Origin: a virus
Reading direction: 5' to 3' (one strand)
IMG/VR virus record: IMGVR_UViG_3300037584_003690
Coordinates: 1 to 43,263 of that record
Length of the DNA stretch: 43,263 nucleotides
Within the stretch, counting starts at the first letter, position 1, and every line of letters begins with the position of its first letter. The notes beneath the pieces are model-generated. The model was not told where the DNA came from and searched no databases. It saw nothing but the letters and a program-made list of their open reading frames with translations. Shown here piece by piece: positions 22,660 through 34,000 of the stretch. The position numbers and the translations under genes were made by a program.

Positions 22660-23265
22660 ATGGCAGCTTTACCAAAAATTAGTTTTTCGGCAAACGAATC
22701 TTGCGATTCACAAAACATAGTATTTACAGATACAACAGGTGCATATGATCCAGTTACAAATACAACAGGATGGGGTGATCCTAATTTTGCATTATCAGAT
22801 GTTCAGGATGTAGAAATAAATGTAATAGACCCATCAGGTACTAATTATAATTTAGATCTTCCTATAATAGGTAGTGCTTTACCTAATGCGAGTAATAATT
22901 CTTTTATGATTAATATGAGTATGTTAGGTGGTACTGCAAATACAACAATGACGCAGGGTTTATATGAAATAGAATATAGAGTTTTAGTAGCAGAACAGGG
23001 AGGTGCAGGTACTTGGTTAACAGCTCGTAAGTTTATATTTTGTTATAGTACAATTAAATGTTGTGTACATAAAATGTTAGCAGCATTAGACATGTGCGAA
23101 GATTGTCCGTGCGATTCAGAAAAACAAAATGCATTAGAAGCTTATACATTATATAAAGCTATGCTATATGCTTCATCTTGTGGGAGTATTACAAAAGCCG
23201 ACAAGATATTTAAGCAAGTTAGTAGATTGTGTAATTACAAGGGCCCGTGTAATACGTGCTCATAA
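22660..23265 (+). CDS. Cysteine-rich tail/fibre accessory protein, 201 aa
   Basis: The N-terminal half is an immunoglobulin-like beta domain (KISFSANESCDSQNIVFTDT through EIEYRVLVAE). The C-terminal half is helical with regularly placed cysteines (CVHKMLAALDMCEDCPCDSE, then ASSCGSITKADKIF, and a final CNTCS). The C-terminal CxC/CxxC arrangement recurs in Bacteroidota phage proteins next to fibres. It probably links fibre subunits or binds metal. The cysteine content marks the start of the cysteine-rich block that continues to 35824. Confidence 0.6.
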   Translation: MAALPKISFSANESCDSQNIVFTDTTGAYDPVTNTTGWGDPNFALSDVQDVEINVIDPSGTNYNLDLPIIGSALPNASNNSFMINMSMLGGTANTTMTQGLYEIEYRVLVAEQGGAGTWLTARKFIFCYSTIKCCVHKMLAALDMCEDCPCDSEKQNALEAYTLYKAMLYASSCGSITKADKIFKQVSRLCNYKGPCNTCS

Positions 23266-23276
23266 TATAAGTTTTA

Positions 23277-24266
23277 ATGGCATGTGAAAATTGTGAAAAT
23301 GGATGTGCAGATCCAAATCTGTGCGCATGTGATTGTCAATCATGTGCAGAATCTAATGGGTGTGATATACCCGTAGGTGATACAGGACCTCAAGGTCCAA
23401 CAGGTCCAATGGGTCCTGCAGGTGCTGATGGTGCACCTGGAACTAACGGTGAAGATGGTGTCAACGGATGTTCTATTTTAAATGTATACTTAGCAGAAGG
23501 AGGAGAAACTGTAGACAGTGGATTTGCAGTTGAAGGAGATATTGTTATAGAAACAGGTCCAGCTCCAAGTCCATGTAGTCAAACTTATATAGCAGGAAAC
23601 ATAACAAATATAATTGAAGAAGGGGGTGGTAATTCTGGTAGTCTTCCTCCAGGTATTATTGTTATGTGGTCAGGATCAATTAGTGATATAGATGGATTAC
23701 CTAACTGGGCTATATGTGATGGTACTAATGGTACTCCAGATCTTAGAGGTAGATTTATAGTTATGCCTGATCAAGCTGCGGGTGCTCCACCTGCACTAGA
23801 TGCAAATAATAATCCTTTATGGCCAAATGTAGGTGACGTAGGAGGATTTCCTTTTACATGTTTAGCTCCAAATAATATTCCAGCACATATCCATAGTTTA
23901 GATAATGTAGATATATCTCTTTCACAAGGAGGTGCTCATTATCATCACTGGGCTGCTGATTTTACAGCAAACGTTCCTGCAAATATATTTGGTGGAGGTT
24001 CTGAAGATTTTGCTGCAGCTAGTAACTGGAATTGTAGTGAATGTGGTGGTGTAAGTAATCCTACATTTAGAATTACATTAGATCCTAGTAGTGGTAGTGA
24101 ATGTACTGGAGATAATGATCCTAGATGTGGAGCTCATATTCATGATGTAAATATGGATGGGGATACAGGAGATGGACAACCAGATTTGGGTTCTCCTGAT
24201 TTTGGGGATTGTTTTAATAACATTCCTCCTTATTATGCACTTGCTTTTATAATGAAAATATCTTAA
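23277..24266 (+). CDS. Collagen-like tail-collar fibre protein, 329 aa
   Basis: The N-terminus has 12 cysteines in 36 residues. About eight Gly-X-Y triplets follow (GDTGPQGPTGPMGPAGADG, residues 34-60), a short collagen-like trimeric stalk. Residues 122-175 match the phage tail-collar domain: PPGIIVMWSGS, WAICDGTNGTPDLRGRFIVM. The C-terminal part is rich in histidine pairs (HIHS, HYHHW, HIHD), as in receptor-binding tips that bind iron or zinc. It overlaps the next gene by 1 nt. A receptor-contact role is likely. Confidence 0.8.
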   Translation: MACENCENGCADPNLCACDCQSCAESNGCDIPVGDTGPQGPTGPMGPAGADGAPGTNGEDGVNGCSILNVYLAEGGETVDSGFAVEGDIVIETGPAPSPCSQTYIAGNITNIIEEGGGNSGSLPPGIIVMWSGSISDIDGLPNWAICDGTNGTPDLRGRFIVMPDQAAGAPPALDANNNPLWPNVGDVGGFPFTCLAPNNIPAHIHSLDNVDISLSQGGAHYHHWAADFTANVPANIFGGGSEDFAAASNWNCSECGGVSNPTFRITLDPSSGSECTGDNDPRCGAHIHDVNMDGDTGDGQPDLGSPDFGDCFNNIPPYYALAFIMKIS

Positions 24267-25000
24267 TGAGTACTTTAGGTAAATATACGGTATATGATAT
24301 AAAACATAGGTTAAACAAACTTAAGTGTTGTTTTGCAGAAAAAACTGCTAAACTAGTAGATAAACAAAAGTATGGTAAACCTTGTGAAAATGAAAAATGT
24401 AATGTTCAATTATTAGGAGCATATATTGAAATGCTAGAATGTTTAGTAAGTGACGGATGTGATTGTGAAAATGAATGGGTAGCTTCAGGATCTTTAGTAT
24501 ATCATACCGATATACCTACATCAGGATTTACTTTTGATCAAGTTGTAAAAGTATATCCTAGATATGCAGCAATAGGAACTGATGAGTTTTTATATATGAG
24601 GTGGATGGATGCTAGTAATCCTAGTTTACAGAATGGTCTAGTAATAGATTGTGATACTTGTCAAGAAGTTTTAGGACAAACTTGTGAAGAATATGTTTTA
24701 AAGATACCATGTTGGGAAAATGCTATAGCTGTAAATGCTTGGAGCGTTTGTGGTAATACTAAAGTAGCATGGCAAGCAAGAGGTCAATTAATTTGGGCTC
24801 CTGGGTATACATATAATAGTGGAGATATAGTAAAATTTATGGGAGGTGGAAATGGTGTGGATCAATCAGGTACTGATAGATATTATATTTGTGCTGTTGG
24901 CTCAGACAATCAATCATATTTTCATGAAGCAACACAATCTCCAAATGGTATTACAGCAAAAGTATGGATAGAATTAACATGTTATGATTTAATAGGATAA
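24266..25000 (+). CDS. Cysteine-containing fibre-module protein, 244 aa
   Basis: The N-terminal helical part with cysteines (YDIKHRLNKLKCCFAEKTAK, then NEKCNVQLLGAYIEMLECLV) is followed by a beta domain holding WQARGQLIWAPGYTYNSGDI and VKFMGGGNG. That second part resembles a short carbohydrate-binding/fibre domain of the type found beside chitinases and tail proteins. It lies between the collar fibre and the giant adhesin with gaps of no more than a few bases, so all three are probably made together and assembled in one complex. Confidence 0.55.
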   Translation: MSTLGKYTVYDIKHRLNKLKCCFAEKTAKLVDKQKYGKPCENEKCNVQLLGAYIEMLECLVSDGCDCENEWVASGSLVYHTDIPTSGFTFDQVVKVYPRYAAIGTDEFLYMRWMDASNPSLQNGLVIDCDTCQEVLGQTCEEYVLKIPCWENAIAVNAWSVCGNTKVAWQARGQLIWAPGYTYNSGDIVKFMGGGNGVDQSGTDRYYICAVGSDNQSYFHEATQSPNGITAKVWIELTCYDLIG

Positions 25001-25003
25001 GAA

Positions 25004-28000
25004 ATGGCAGCAGAAAAGTGGAAAAAATTAGTATTAGGTAATAGTGTAAAACAAGATAACGATAGTTATCCTCCTGTTTTATCCAGTACTCCAGCAGCAT
25101 TTAGTGCTCCTGCGGGTACTGCGTCAGTAGCAACTGATGCGGCTTATAACCCTGGTGTATCTTATTCTGCAGGTGATTTATTATTCTATACAGATGGTAA
25201 AACTGTATATGATTCTACTGGTGCTATCATGAATGGTGGTACTTTAAATGGATTAAATGGTGATAATAAATCAGCTCAAACAGCTGTAATTCTTAAAAGT
25301 AGTGAAACTCATTATTGGTGGATACTAACACATAATCCTGCAAACGGAAAAATCTATGTGCATAATGTTCTCATGACTGGTAATAGTGGTCGTGGAACAG
25401 TAGCTCAGAATCAAACTATAACTAGTGGTGGTTCAGCTGCTGGTTTTGTAGCTGTATCAGGCGCAACTACTGATAGGTTTAATGCTTTCTATAGTTCAGT
25501 TACAAGTCAGTATGGTTTTATGACACATTTAAAAGGTTCTAATAGACATGAGGTCTTTTTAATAACAGGTGTATCTTCACATCTTCCTGTATTTGGTTCT
25601 TTAGTTACAACTGCTATAGGTAATGTTTATGCAAATAATGATGCAGCTAATCATGCTACCATTAAGTTTAATGGAGATAATACAAAAATGGCTACTGTTT
25701 ACCAAGCATCTGTTGGTACTTCAGGAACTCCTGTTACAACTGCTACAGTAGAAGTATATGATCTTAATCCTGCAACAGGTGTACTTTCTGCTTTTAATTC
25801 TTTTACGGTTCCAATTAAAGATGCAGGACCTGTATCTCCAGGAAAAGGAAATGATGGTAGATTAAAAGGTTATGATTTAGAATGGGACTTTGATACAAGT
25901 ACATTATATGTTCCAGTATATGATGCAAGTAATGGTTTAGGAGTTAATTGGTATACTTTAAATGCTAGTAATGTTGTTACAGCTCAAGGGACTGTAGGTA
26001 AATCTATGAGTTCTTTAGGAAATAATGTTGATAAAGCCATATTTGGTATGTATAAAGATCCATATGCTGATCGTATATATTTAACAAAACCAGCTGTTGT
26101 AGGAACTTCAGGTGGATATAGTTCTGACTATAATGATATTTATGCTACTAATTCATTATCTGTAATAAGAGATACATCAGATCCTACTAATTCAGAGTTT
26201 ACTGAAACTGTTGCAACAACTGTTGCGGGAGACACAATAGGTAAAGGTACACCTACTAGACCTCTGGCAGGTGAAGGAACAACAGCAACAACTTCTTATC
26301 ATAGATTAATTCCATGTGATACTCAGAAAGAGTATATAATGGATACACTAGGATCTATTTGGGTTCTAGACGGAGTACTAGATGCTACGAAAGTTGCAGA
26401 TGTAAGTTCTATTTCTAATAGAGTAAATATAGCAGTACAGAAAGAAACTAACTTTATTTACTTATTAGCAGGTACAGGAGCTACACCAAAGATATATAAA
26501 ATAGATCCTGTTACAGGAAATGTTGATGCAGGTACTACTGTAAGTGGTACATCTATTACAGGATTCAAATCTATATCTAGTAAAAATGGGGATCCTCTTA
26601 AATTATATGGAGTAGTTGAAATAACTGGTCCTCACTATAATTATGCAGAAATAGTAATTGCTACAGGAGTGGCTACTAAAACTGCAGGTAATACAGCACA
26701 TGTAGCAGTAGATACTGCTTATATAGGTAGTACTTTATATATGGCATCTGGTGATGATCTATATAAAAATACAGGTCCAGGTACATGGGCTACTGTAGGA
26801 GCAAACACTTTAAGTAAAGATTATGAAGGTTTAGCTACTGATGATACTACATTATATGGTTATATAGAAGGTAAAAGATATACTATTAATACATCTACAG
26901 GTGCAGCTACTGATGGTAAAAGTATTACAATTAACTCAAGTACAGGTACTTGGAACTATACTGCGCAAGGTGCTGGTATAGTTAACGTAGCATATATTGA
27001 TACAAATAATGCATTATTAAGTCCTCATGAGGGTGATGTTGTTACAGTTGCTAACTATGCGGGTTGTTTTACTGTTTGGTTTGCAGTATCTGGTTCTGCT
27101 ACAGTAGGTGATATACTATCTGTTTCACCTGATTGTGGGTCATGTTCTGAAATTGAATCAGATCATTATTGTAAATTATTAGTAAGTTGTTGTGATTCAG
27201 GTTATAAAGGATTAGGTTTTACAAGAGAAATAGTTGGAACTAGTGATGATTCAACATGTAAAGTAGGTAGTTATTATGAAATAACAGATAATGCTCAAAA
27301 CAATGATCAGTTAAATAGATGTGTAGAAGTACAGTCTTCTGATGATTCATTATATATAATAGGGGATTCTAATGGTTATAAAGTAGACTTAACTACTGGA
27401 ATATTAGATACTCAACCTATTATAGGTGGTACTGATATAGCTTTTAATAAACATGGTGTAGGATTTATACCTAGAGGATCTTCTTTGTATTACACAATAC
27501 CCGCGAATGGTGTTGTACCTGGTGGAAGTTCTACAACTATTACTGTACCTCAATCTACTACTGTTAGTTTTAATTATTCAGATGAGCTTATTACAGGAGG
27601 TGTTGTTAGTGGTGTAACTCAAGTATCTAGAAATTCTATTAATAAAAAAGGAGTATTAACTACTATAAATACTCTAACAAATACTAATGTTCAATTAACA
27701 GGAGATCTTGCAGTAGATAAAATTACAGGTGAATATTATTGTATAGGTGATAGTTCACCTACAGCCACACCTGTATATAATGATTTATTTAAATTAGATC
27801 CTTCTACTTTAACTCATACAGTTATTGCTGATTTAACATCTACATTATCTTTGAATGCAAATCAGACTGTTAAAGCTATAGAGATTGTTAAAGATTCTTG
27901 CTTTGTACTTGTTTGGGATTCTAATAATTTTGCTTCCACTCTTTACAAAATAGTTAAAGATACAGGTGCTTTAATTTCTACATTACCTGTTATAAAATCA

Positions 28001-31000
28001 GATGGTGATACAAAATTTAGATTCCCTCCTAGTGGATTAGGTTATAATAACCCATGTCTATACTGGGATTCAGGTGCTTTTAAATTAGTAAACTATTCAA
28101 GTTGTTCTACCTGCTTTGCTTCTACAACAAGTAAAAACTGCTGTTATGAATTAGTAGATTGTGCTACAGGTATTAGTACAATTACAAGAACAGATGTGTC
28201 TGCTTATTTAGGACAGGTGATTGTAACAGATACTCCAGGTAAATGTTATACAGTATATACATATGATAATTCAATTACATGTTCTGGTGTAGATGTAAAT
28301 GTTACCTCACAATATACTGATTGTGTTAGTTGTACAGGAGTACAAACTAAGTGTTATAGATTATTAAAATGTGGTGATCCTACATCAGATCCTAAATATA
28401 CTACAGAAGCTTTAACTAAAAATATTAAAGTTAAGAGAGGTAAGACAGTTCAATTAGAAGGAGAACTATTTTGTCGTAGTGTAGACGATCTAGGAAATGC
28501 AGTTGATTTAGTATCTGCATCAGCGCAGACAATCAAGACTACTAAAAAGTCTTGCAATACATGTAATTTTTATTTAAAATTAAAACAATGTAAAGCTCAG
28601 AATATTGTAAGGTATGTTGACTATGCAAGTAGTACAACACTACATGGACATATAGGAACAGGAGCAGTTAAAATTCAAGATCTTGGTAAAGGAGAGAATG
28701 GACATTGTTGGGAAATAGATTCTACTATTTATGGACCTACCCCAACATTAAGACCTACAGCTCAATTAGTTTTATCTGCACCAGATTGTATAACTTGTAA
28801 TGCACAAAATAATGAAGCAGTTGCTCCAGCATTTGTTAAAATAAATGGGTGTTGTAGTGATTTAAATCCAGGTCAAGATTTTGGTATACAAGAATATTAT
28901 ACTACAGATAGTAATCTGCTTGCTGCTCTTCTATCAGGAGATTTAGTTTTTTGGGGAAACCTTACAGATCCTAATGGAAATCTACTTGAAGCACAGTGTT
29001 TTAAAATAGAAATGTCACCTTTCCCAATAGCAACTAACCAACTATCACAAGTACAAATTGATGGAACTAGTAGTGATGCTGATAAGTGTTTGTCTTGTGA
29101 TCCTTTTTATGTAGCAAATTGCCAGACTGTAACTTCTACTAACTCTACTATGATGTTAAGTTGTTTTGCTGATCAACCAGTTTCAGTATTTAATAGTACA
29201 TTTAGTTCTGTTGATGATGATGCTAATAGAGCATTTAATTTTGTTGAAACAGATCTTATAACAGGTTGCTGGAAAAGATGTGTCACAGCAGATTATATTC
29301 ATGGGGCTAATTGGCTTTGGGGAAAGAGTAGTCTTTTAACATGGCAAAATAGTATGGGTATAGCCACTCCAAGTACAGCTATATCGCCTACTAATATGGG
29401 TACAATAGATGCAAATTTAAATGATAATAATTTCTTTACTAAATTTGGAAGTACAGTACATAGTGCTCATGAACCTGTTACTATAGGAGGTAAAGAGTAT
29501 ACTAGAGGTGCTATAATGTTTTATTCGGATGGTAGATTTGTATACAATTCTAGTCATCTAACAATGACGGGTAGTACTAGTGGTGGAAGTCAATTATTAA
29601 ATGGAGGTGTTTCTCCTGGTGGGAATTTGCAATACGCTTCCCAACAATGTATAACGGTTCCAAAACCTGATAGTGATAGATTTCCAGGTAGTACAACATA
29701 TAAACAATATTATTTAATATATCAAAGACCAGGAAATCTTCGTCCTCAATATGCTGTTATAAATATGGATACAGCAGATGGATTAGGAGAAATAATTTCT
29801 TATAATCAAGAGTTACCTTATCTTCCTGGTTCAACTATGTATTCGACTGAAAGATTAACAGTAACATCAAGACCTGCAATAGCAGATAGTGATGAAGATT
29901 TTTATTGGGTTTTAGATGTAATACCATATGATCCTCCAACAGGACTTGTTATGGTACCTTCACCTCCGGGTAAAATACGTGCACGAAGAGTAGATTCTAC
30001 TGGAATAGGGCAACCTGTAATTACTAGCATGAGTGGTAGTATAAATGATTTACCAGGGAAAATAGATGGAGATAGACAAAATTTAAGTGAGTGGGCGCGT
30101 ATTAAAGTTTCTCCTAATAATAGTCATATAGCTATTACAGGTAATAAGTTAGGAATAGGATGGACTCAGTTATATACTTTTGATGAAAATACTGGAGAGT
30201 GTGTTGCTATTTGGCAAGACATAGTTGCTGAAGGAATGAGTACTTGTGGGGGAGACTTACCCCCAGGTGAAGGGAATGAAGGTTTTTTACCATTTACTCA
30301 TGGAGTTGAATTTGGTGATAATGCTTTATTTACTTATAAGTCTGGTATGTCTTTTACACATGCTTATCAATGTAATGAATATATGGGTGATCTGTTTGGA
30401 GAACTAGGAATGACCTGGGTTAATAATGGTGGGATATGGGAAAGTCAAACTAGTGTTAATACACTAGGAATGGGACTTCCAGCTACAAGTAAGCCTATTT
30501 TATCATGGGTTAATTTAGATACTTTAGCAGAAGGACAACAAACTCAAGACATAGATCAGTATTTACCATCGGTTGGATCTACTTTATTTAAAGTAAGTAA
30601 TCCATCTACAAGATTACAAAATCAAATTCCAGGTGACTTAGATTTTAATCCACAATGGTGTGCTGATGGATTCATTGAGAAACCTAATGTAATAAGACCT
30701 CTACTACAAGCTAGTATTGTAACAGATTTACATAGAGGTCCTGATGGAGCTTTATATGCAGGACTTGTATTAGGTAATTCTTCAGGTAGTATTTCAAATC
30801 AAGTAAATTGGAGACAAACATTTTTAGGTATAGGAGAATTAACTCCTGAGTATGATTTTACTTTTCAAGGAGCTGCTAATACTAGTGAGTGGAATCCTCA
30901 ATTAGACGGTAATAGTTCACAAAGAATTGCTTCTACTAGATGTTTAAGAAAATTTAATATTAGTAATATATTAAATGGTGATCTGATTACTCCAAGTATC

Positions 31001-34000
31001 AATGATGCTGAAATGGATGGGTATGTATTACCATCAGGAGACGCAGCTCATTTAATTAGAAGGCAAGTTCTTGCTAATGACTCTACAATAGATTTTGGAT
31101 TTCCTCAGTTTATAAAACGTAGATGTTTTTCAGATGATAATAATGCTCTTGCACTTACAATTCAAAATGATAATTTTAGTTGTGCTACCTCAAATCTTTT
31201 TGGAGAATGTTTTAATCTTCCAGATAATCCTGATGTATTTAAAATAGTTAATTGTGGCCAAAGCTCTGAAGGATGTGCGAGTGCAAATGATTGTCAAGAC
31301 TTTACGCCAGGTACAGCAATACAATTAGATGGAGAAAGCCAAAGATTTGGAATGACTGAATATTTAAATCAAGATATATGGGATGCAGTTCAGCAATTAG
31401 CCTCAGGACCTCAAGCTGTATACATGACTTACAGTTTTCCAAGAGAAGGTAGTATAACTCCTAGTAGTTATTATTCTTCAGCTTGTATAGGTGAGTCACC
31501 TGGAGCAGGTGATTTTGCTAGTGGTCAGTTTACTATACCTAAACATGAAAGTGGTCCTACTACAGATAATGCTCAAGGTAATGGTAGTAATGGTGTTATC
31601 TATGATAAAACTTATACAATAACAGAAGCTCAATTTAGAGCAGAAGTAGGTAAAGCTTTTGCTCAAGTTTCACAATTATTTGAAAGTACTTTTAGTCCTC
31701 AGAATGGTTACCCTAATCAGTTAACTTTACGATTTACAGATCTTGGAAAAGAAACAGGTACAGATTCGGCTTTGCCGACTTCTGATTTAGATAATTGGAG
31801 TACAAGTGCTCCAATAGGTTTTACAACTACAACGGGTGCTTCAGGTGTTGGAGATTTTAGAATATGGATGGGAAGAAGATCTGATTGGTGTTATACCAAT
31901 GGTGGTAATCCAGGAGGATTTCAAACTAGTGGATGTACCGGATGTAATTATACAGGATCGGCTAGTGGTGCTTTAGCTTGGGCTACTGGACCTAGTATGT
32001 TTAATGTTACTGCAGGTTATGATGGAACTTCTGGTACATATAATACAGATTCATCTACAGCATTTAGAACAAACGGGAGTCAAAATATAATATTTGACGT
32101 TAACGAAAATTGGAGAAAGACTACTGATACACAAGTATTTGGTACTATAGAAATATTAAGAGTTGGTATTCATGAAATCTTACATTCATTTGGATTTCAT
32201 CATGCTTATGAAAGTATGGCTTTACAACCTAATTGTCAAGGAACAACAGGTTCTGGAACAACAGGTTCTTTTGTAGCTCAGGGAGGTTTTACATGTTCTG
32301 AAAATGGTATATATAATACTGGGTGTAATGCAAACCCTGGTAGTTTTGGGGATCCTGATGCGATAATGGCCCCGACTGCAGATAGTACTAGCTTTACAAG
32401 TATTTATGCTCCTGGAGAAGATACTGCTTATGATCCAACTGCTTGTTATATGAGTGGTGGTTCTGCAGCTGCAATTCAAGATAGAACAATGGTTTGTCAG
32501 ATTTATGGATTTGGATTAGGAGATGCTCCAGATACTTTCTGCGAACCTTTTGATTGTCCTCTTTGTGTATCTCAATTTTATTATTCTGATGACGAATTAT
32601 TTTGGCCGTATGTTGGAGAAGCAGGTAACAATACTTCATTTACTTGGGATCCAGGAACTGGATTATCTTGTTGGTATGCGGAGCTTGCAGGTACATTACC
32701 AGAAGGCGAATCTCTTACTACAATAACTCCTGTTGCAGGTTATATAGATTGTGATGCTTGTAATGTACAATTTCAAGATCCTAGATGGAGATTAGTTTTA
32801 TGTGATGAGTGTCCAGAAAATGCTGGGAATGGAGCACCTGGTGAAATTATTACATCTACTAATATGAATGTTCATTGTACTCCTGGAGCTCTTGATGATG
32901 ACCCTTCAATTTCAGATGTACTTGAATTAGTAGGATATATAGGATGTTATAAAGTAGATTGTGAATACGATCCTTATTTAGATTATCAAACTGTTGCAGT
33001 ACCAGTAGTTGTATCACAAATACAAGATAATTGTGACACATGTTGTAATGCAACTGTTACACAATGTTATACAGTAACACAATGTGCTGATACAAATCCA
33101 ATAAGTTTTGTGATGATTGGAGATCAATATTGGGGAGGTATTTCTGATTTAGGAGATTATGTATTTAAGTTTGAACAATTACCTGCTGATGTTTTAGCAT
33201 TAGGTTTGACAAATGATGATTGCTTTACTGTTGCATATTGTGGGCAGTGTAATCAAACAACTTGTAATCCTTTAATAGGCCCAGGTCTTTTAACTGTAAT
33301 AGAATCGTGGCCAGGATGTTATAGTTGTTTATATGAAAATCCTAATCAAGATTGTTTTACATTAGTTTGTTGTGATAGTAGTGGAGATCAATTAATTAAT
33401 GTTTTACCAAATGCAGATTTAAATAGTGCATTTGCTTCAGGATCGGTTGTAAGAATAGATCAATATCCAGACAGTCAAGGTAATCCTAGATGTTGGAATA
33501 TTGAAACTCAAGATATATGTAATCCAGAAATAGCAGTAACAGTATCAGATATATTTGTTAACTGTGGATTTTGTACTGCGGGATCATCTATAGGTGGTTG
33601 TACTGATCCAAGCGCATTAAATTATTGTCCAGGATGTGTTACATGTTTATCACAAACAGGTGTTTTGAATGATTGTTGTATATATGAAGGATGTCCTTTA
33701 TCTTGTCAAGATCCAACTGCTACAAATTATAATCCTAACAATACATGTGATTGTAGTGGAGTAGAAGGTGGAAGTGACACTTCATGTTGTAGTTATCCTG
33801 GAGTAGTTATTCCACCAGATGGTATTGAAGTAACTTATGAAAAAGATTGTGTTAATTGTTTAGACTGGACAACTGTAGATAAAGTATTTACAAATGCTGG
33901 AGAATTATGTGGATCTTGTTTTCCTCCTAAAGGATTAACATTACGAGAATATGATTGTAATTTATCAAATGTAGAAACTATAATTCCTCCTATAGAAGTT

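Noticed and set aside
32222-32639. Leftward ORFs of 81-85 codons within the giant adhesin
   Set aside because: They lie fully within the protease region of a continuous rightward frame and have composition typical of shadow frames.
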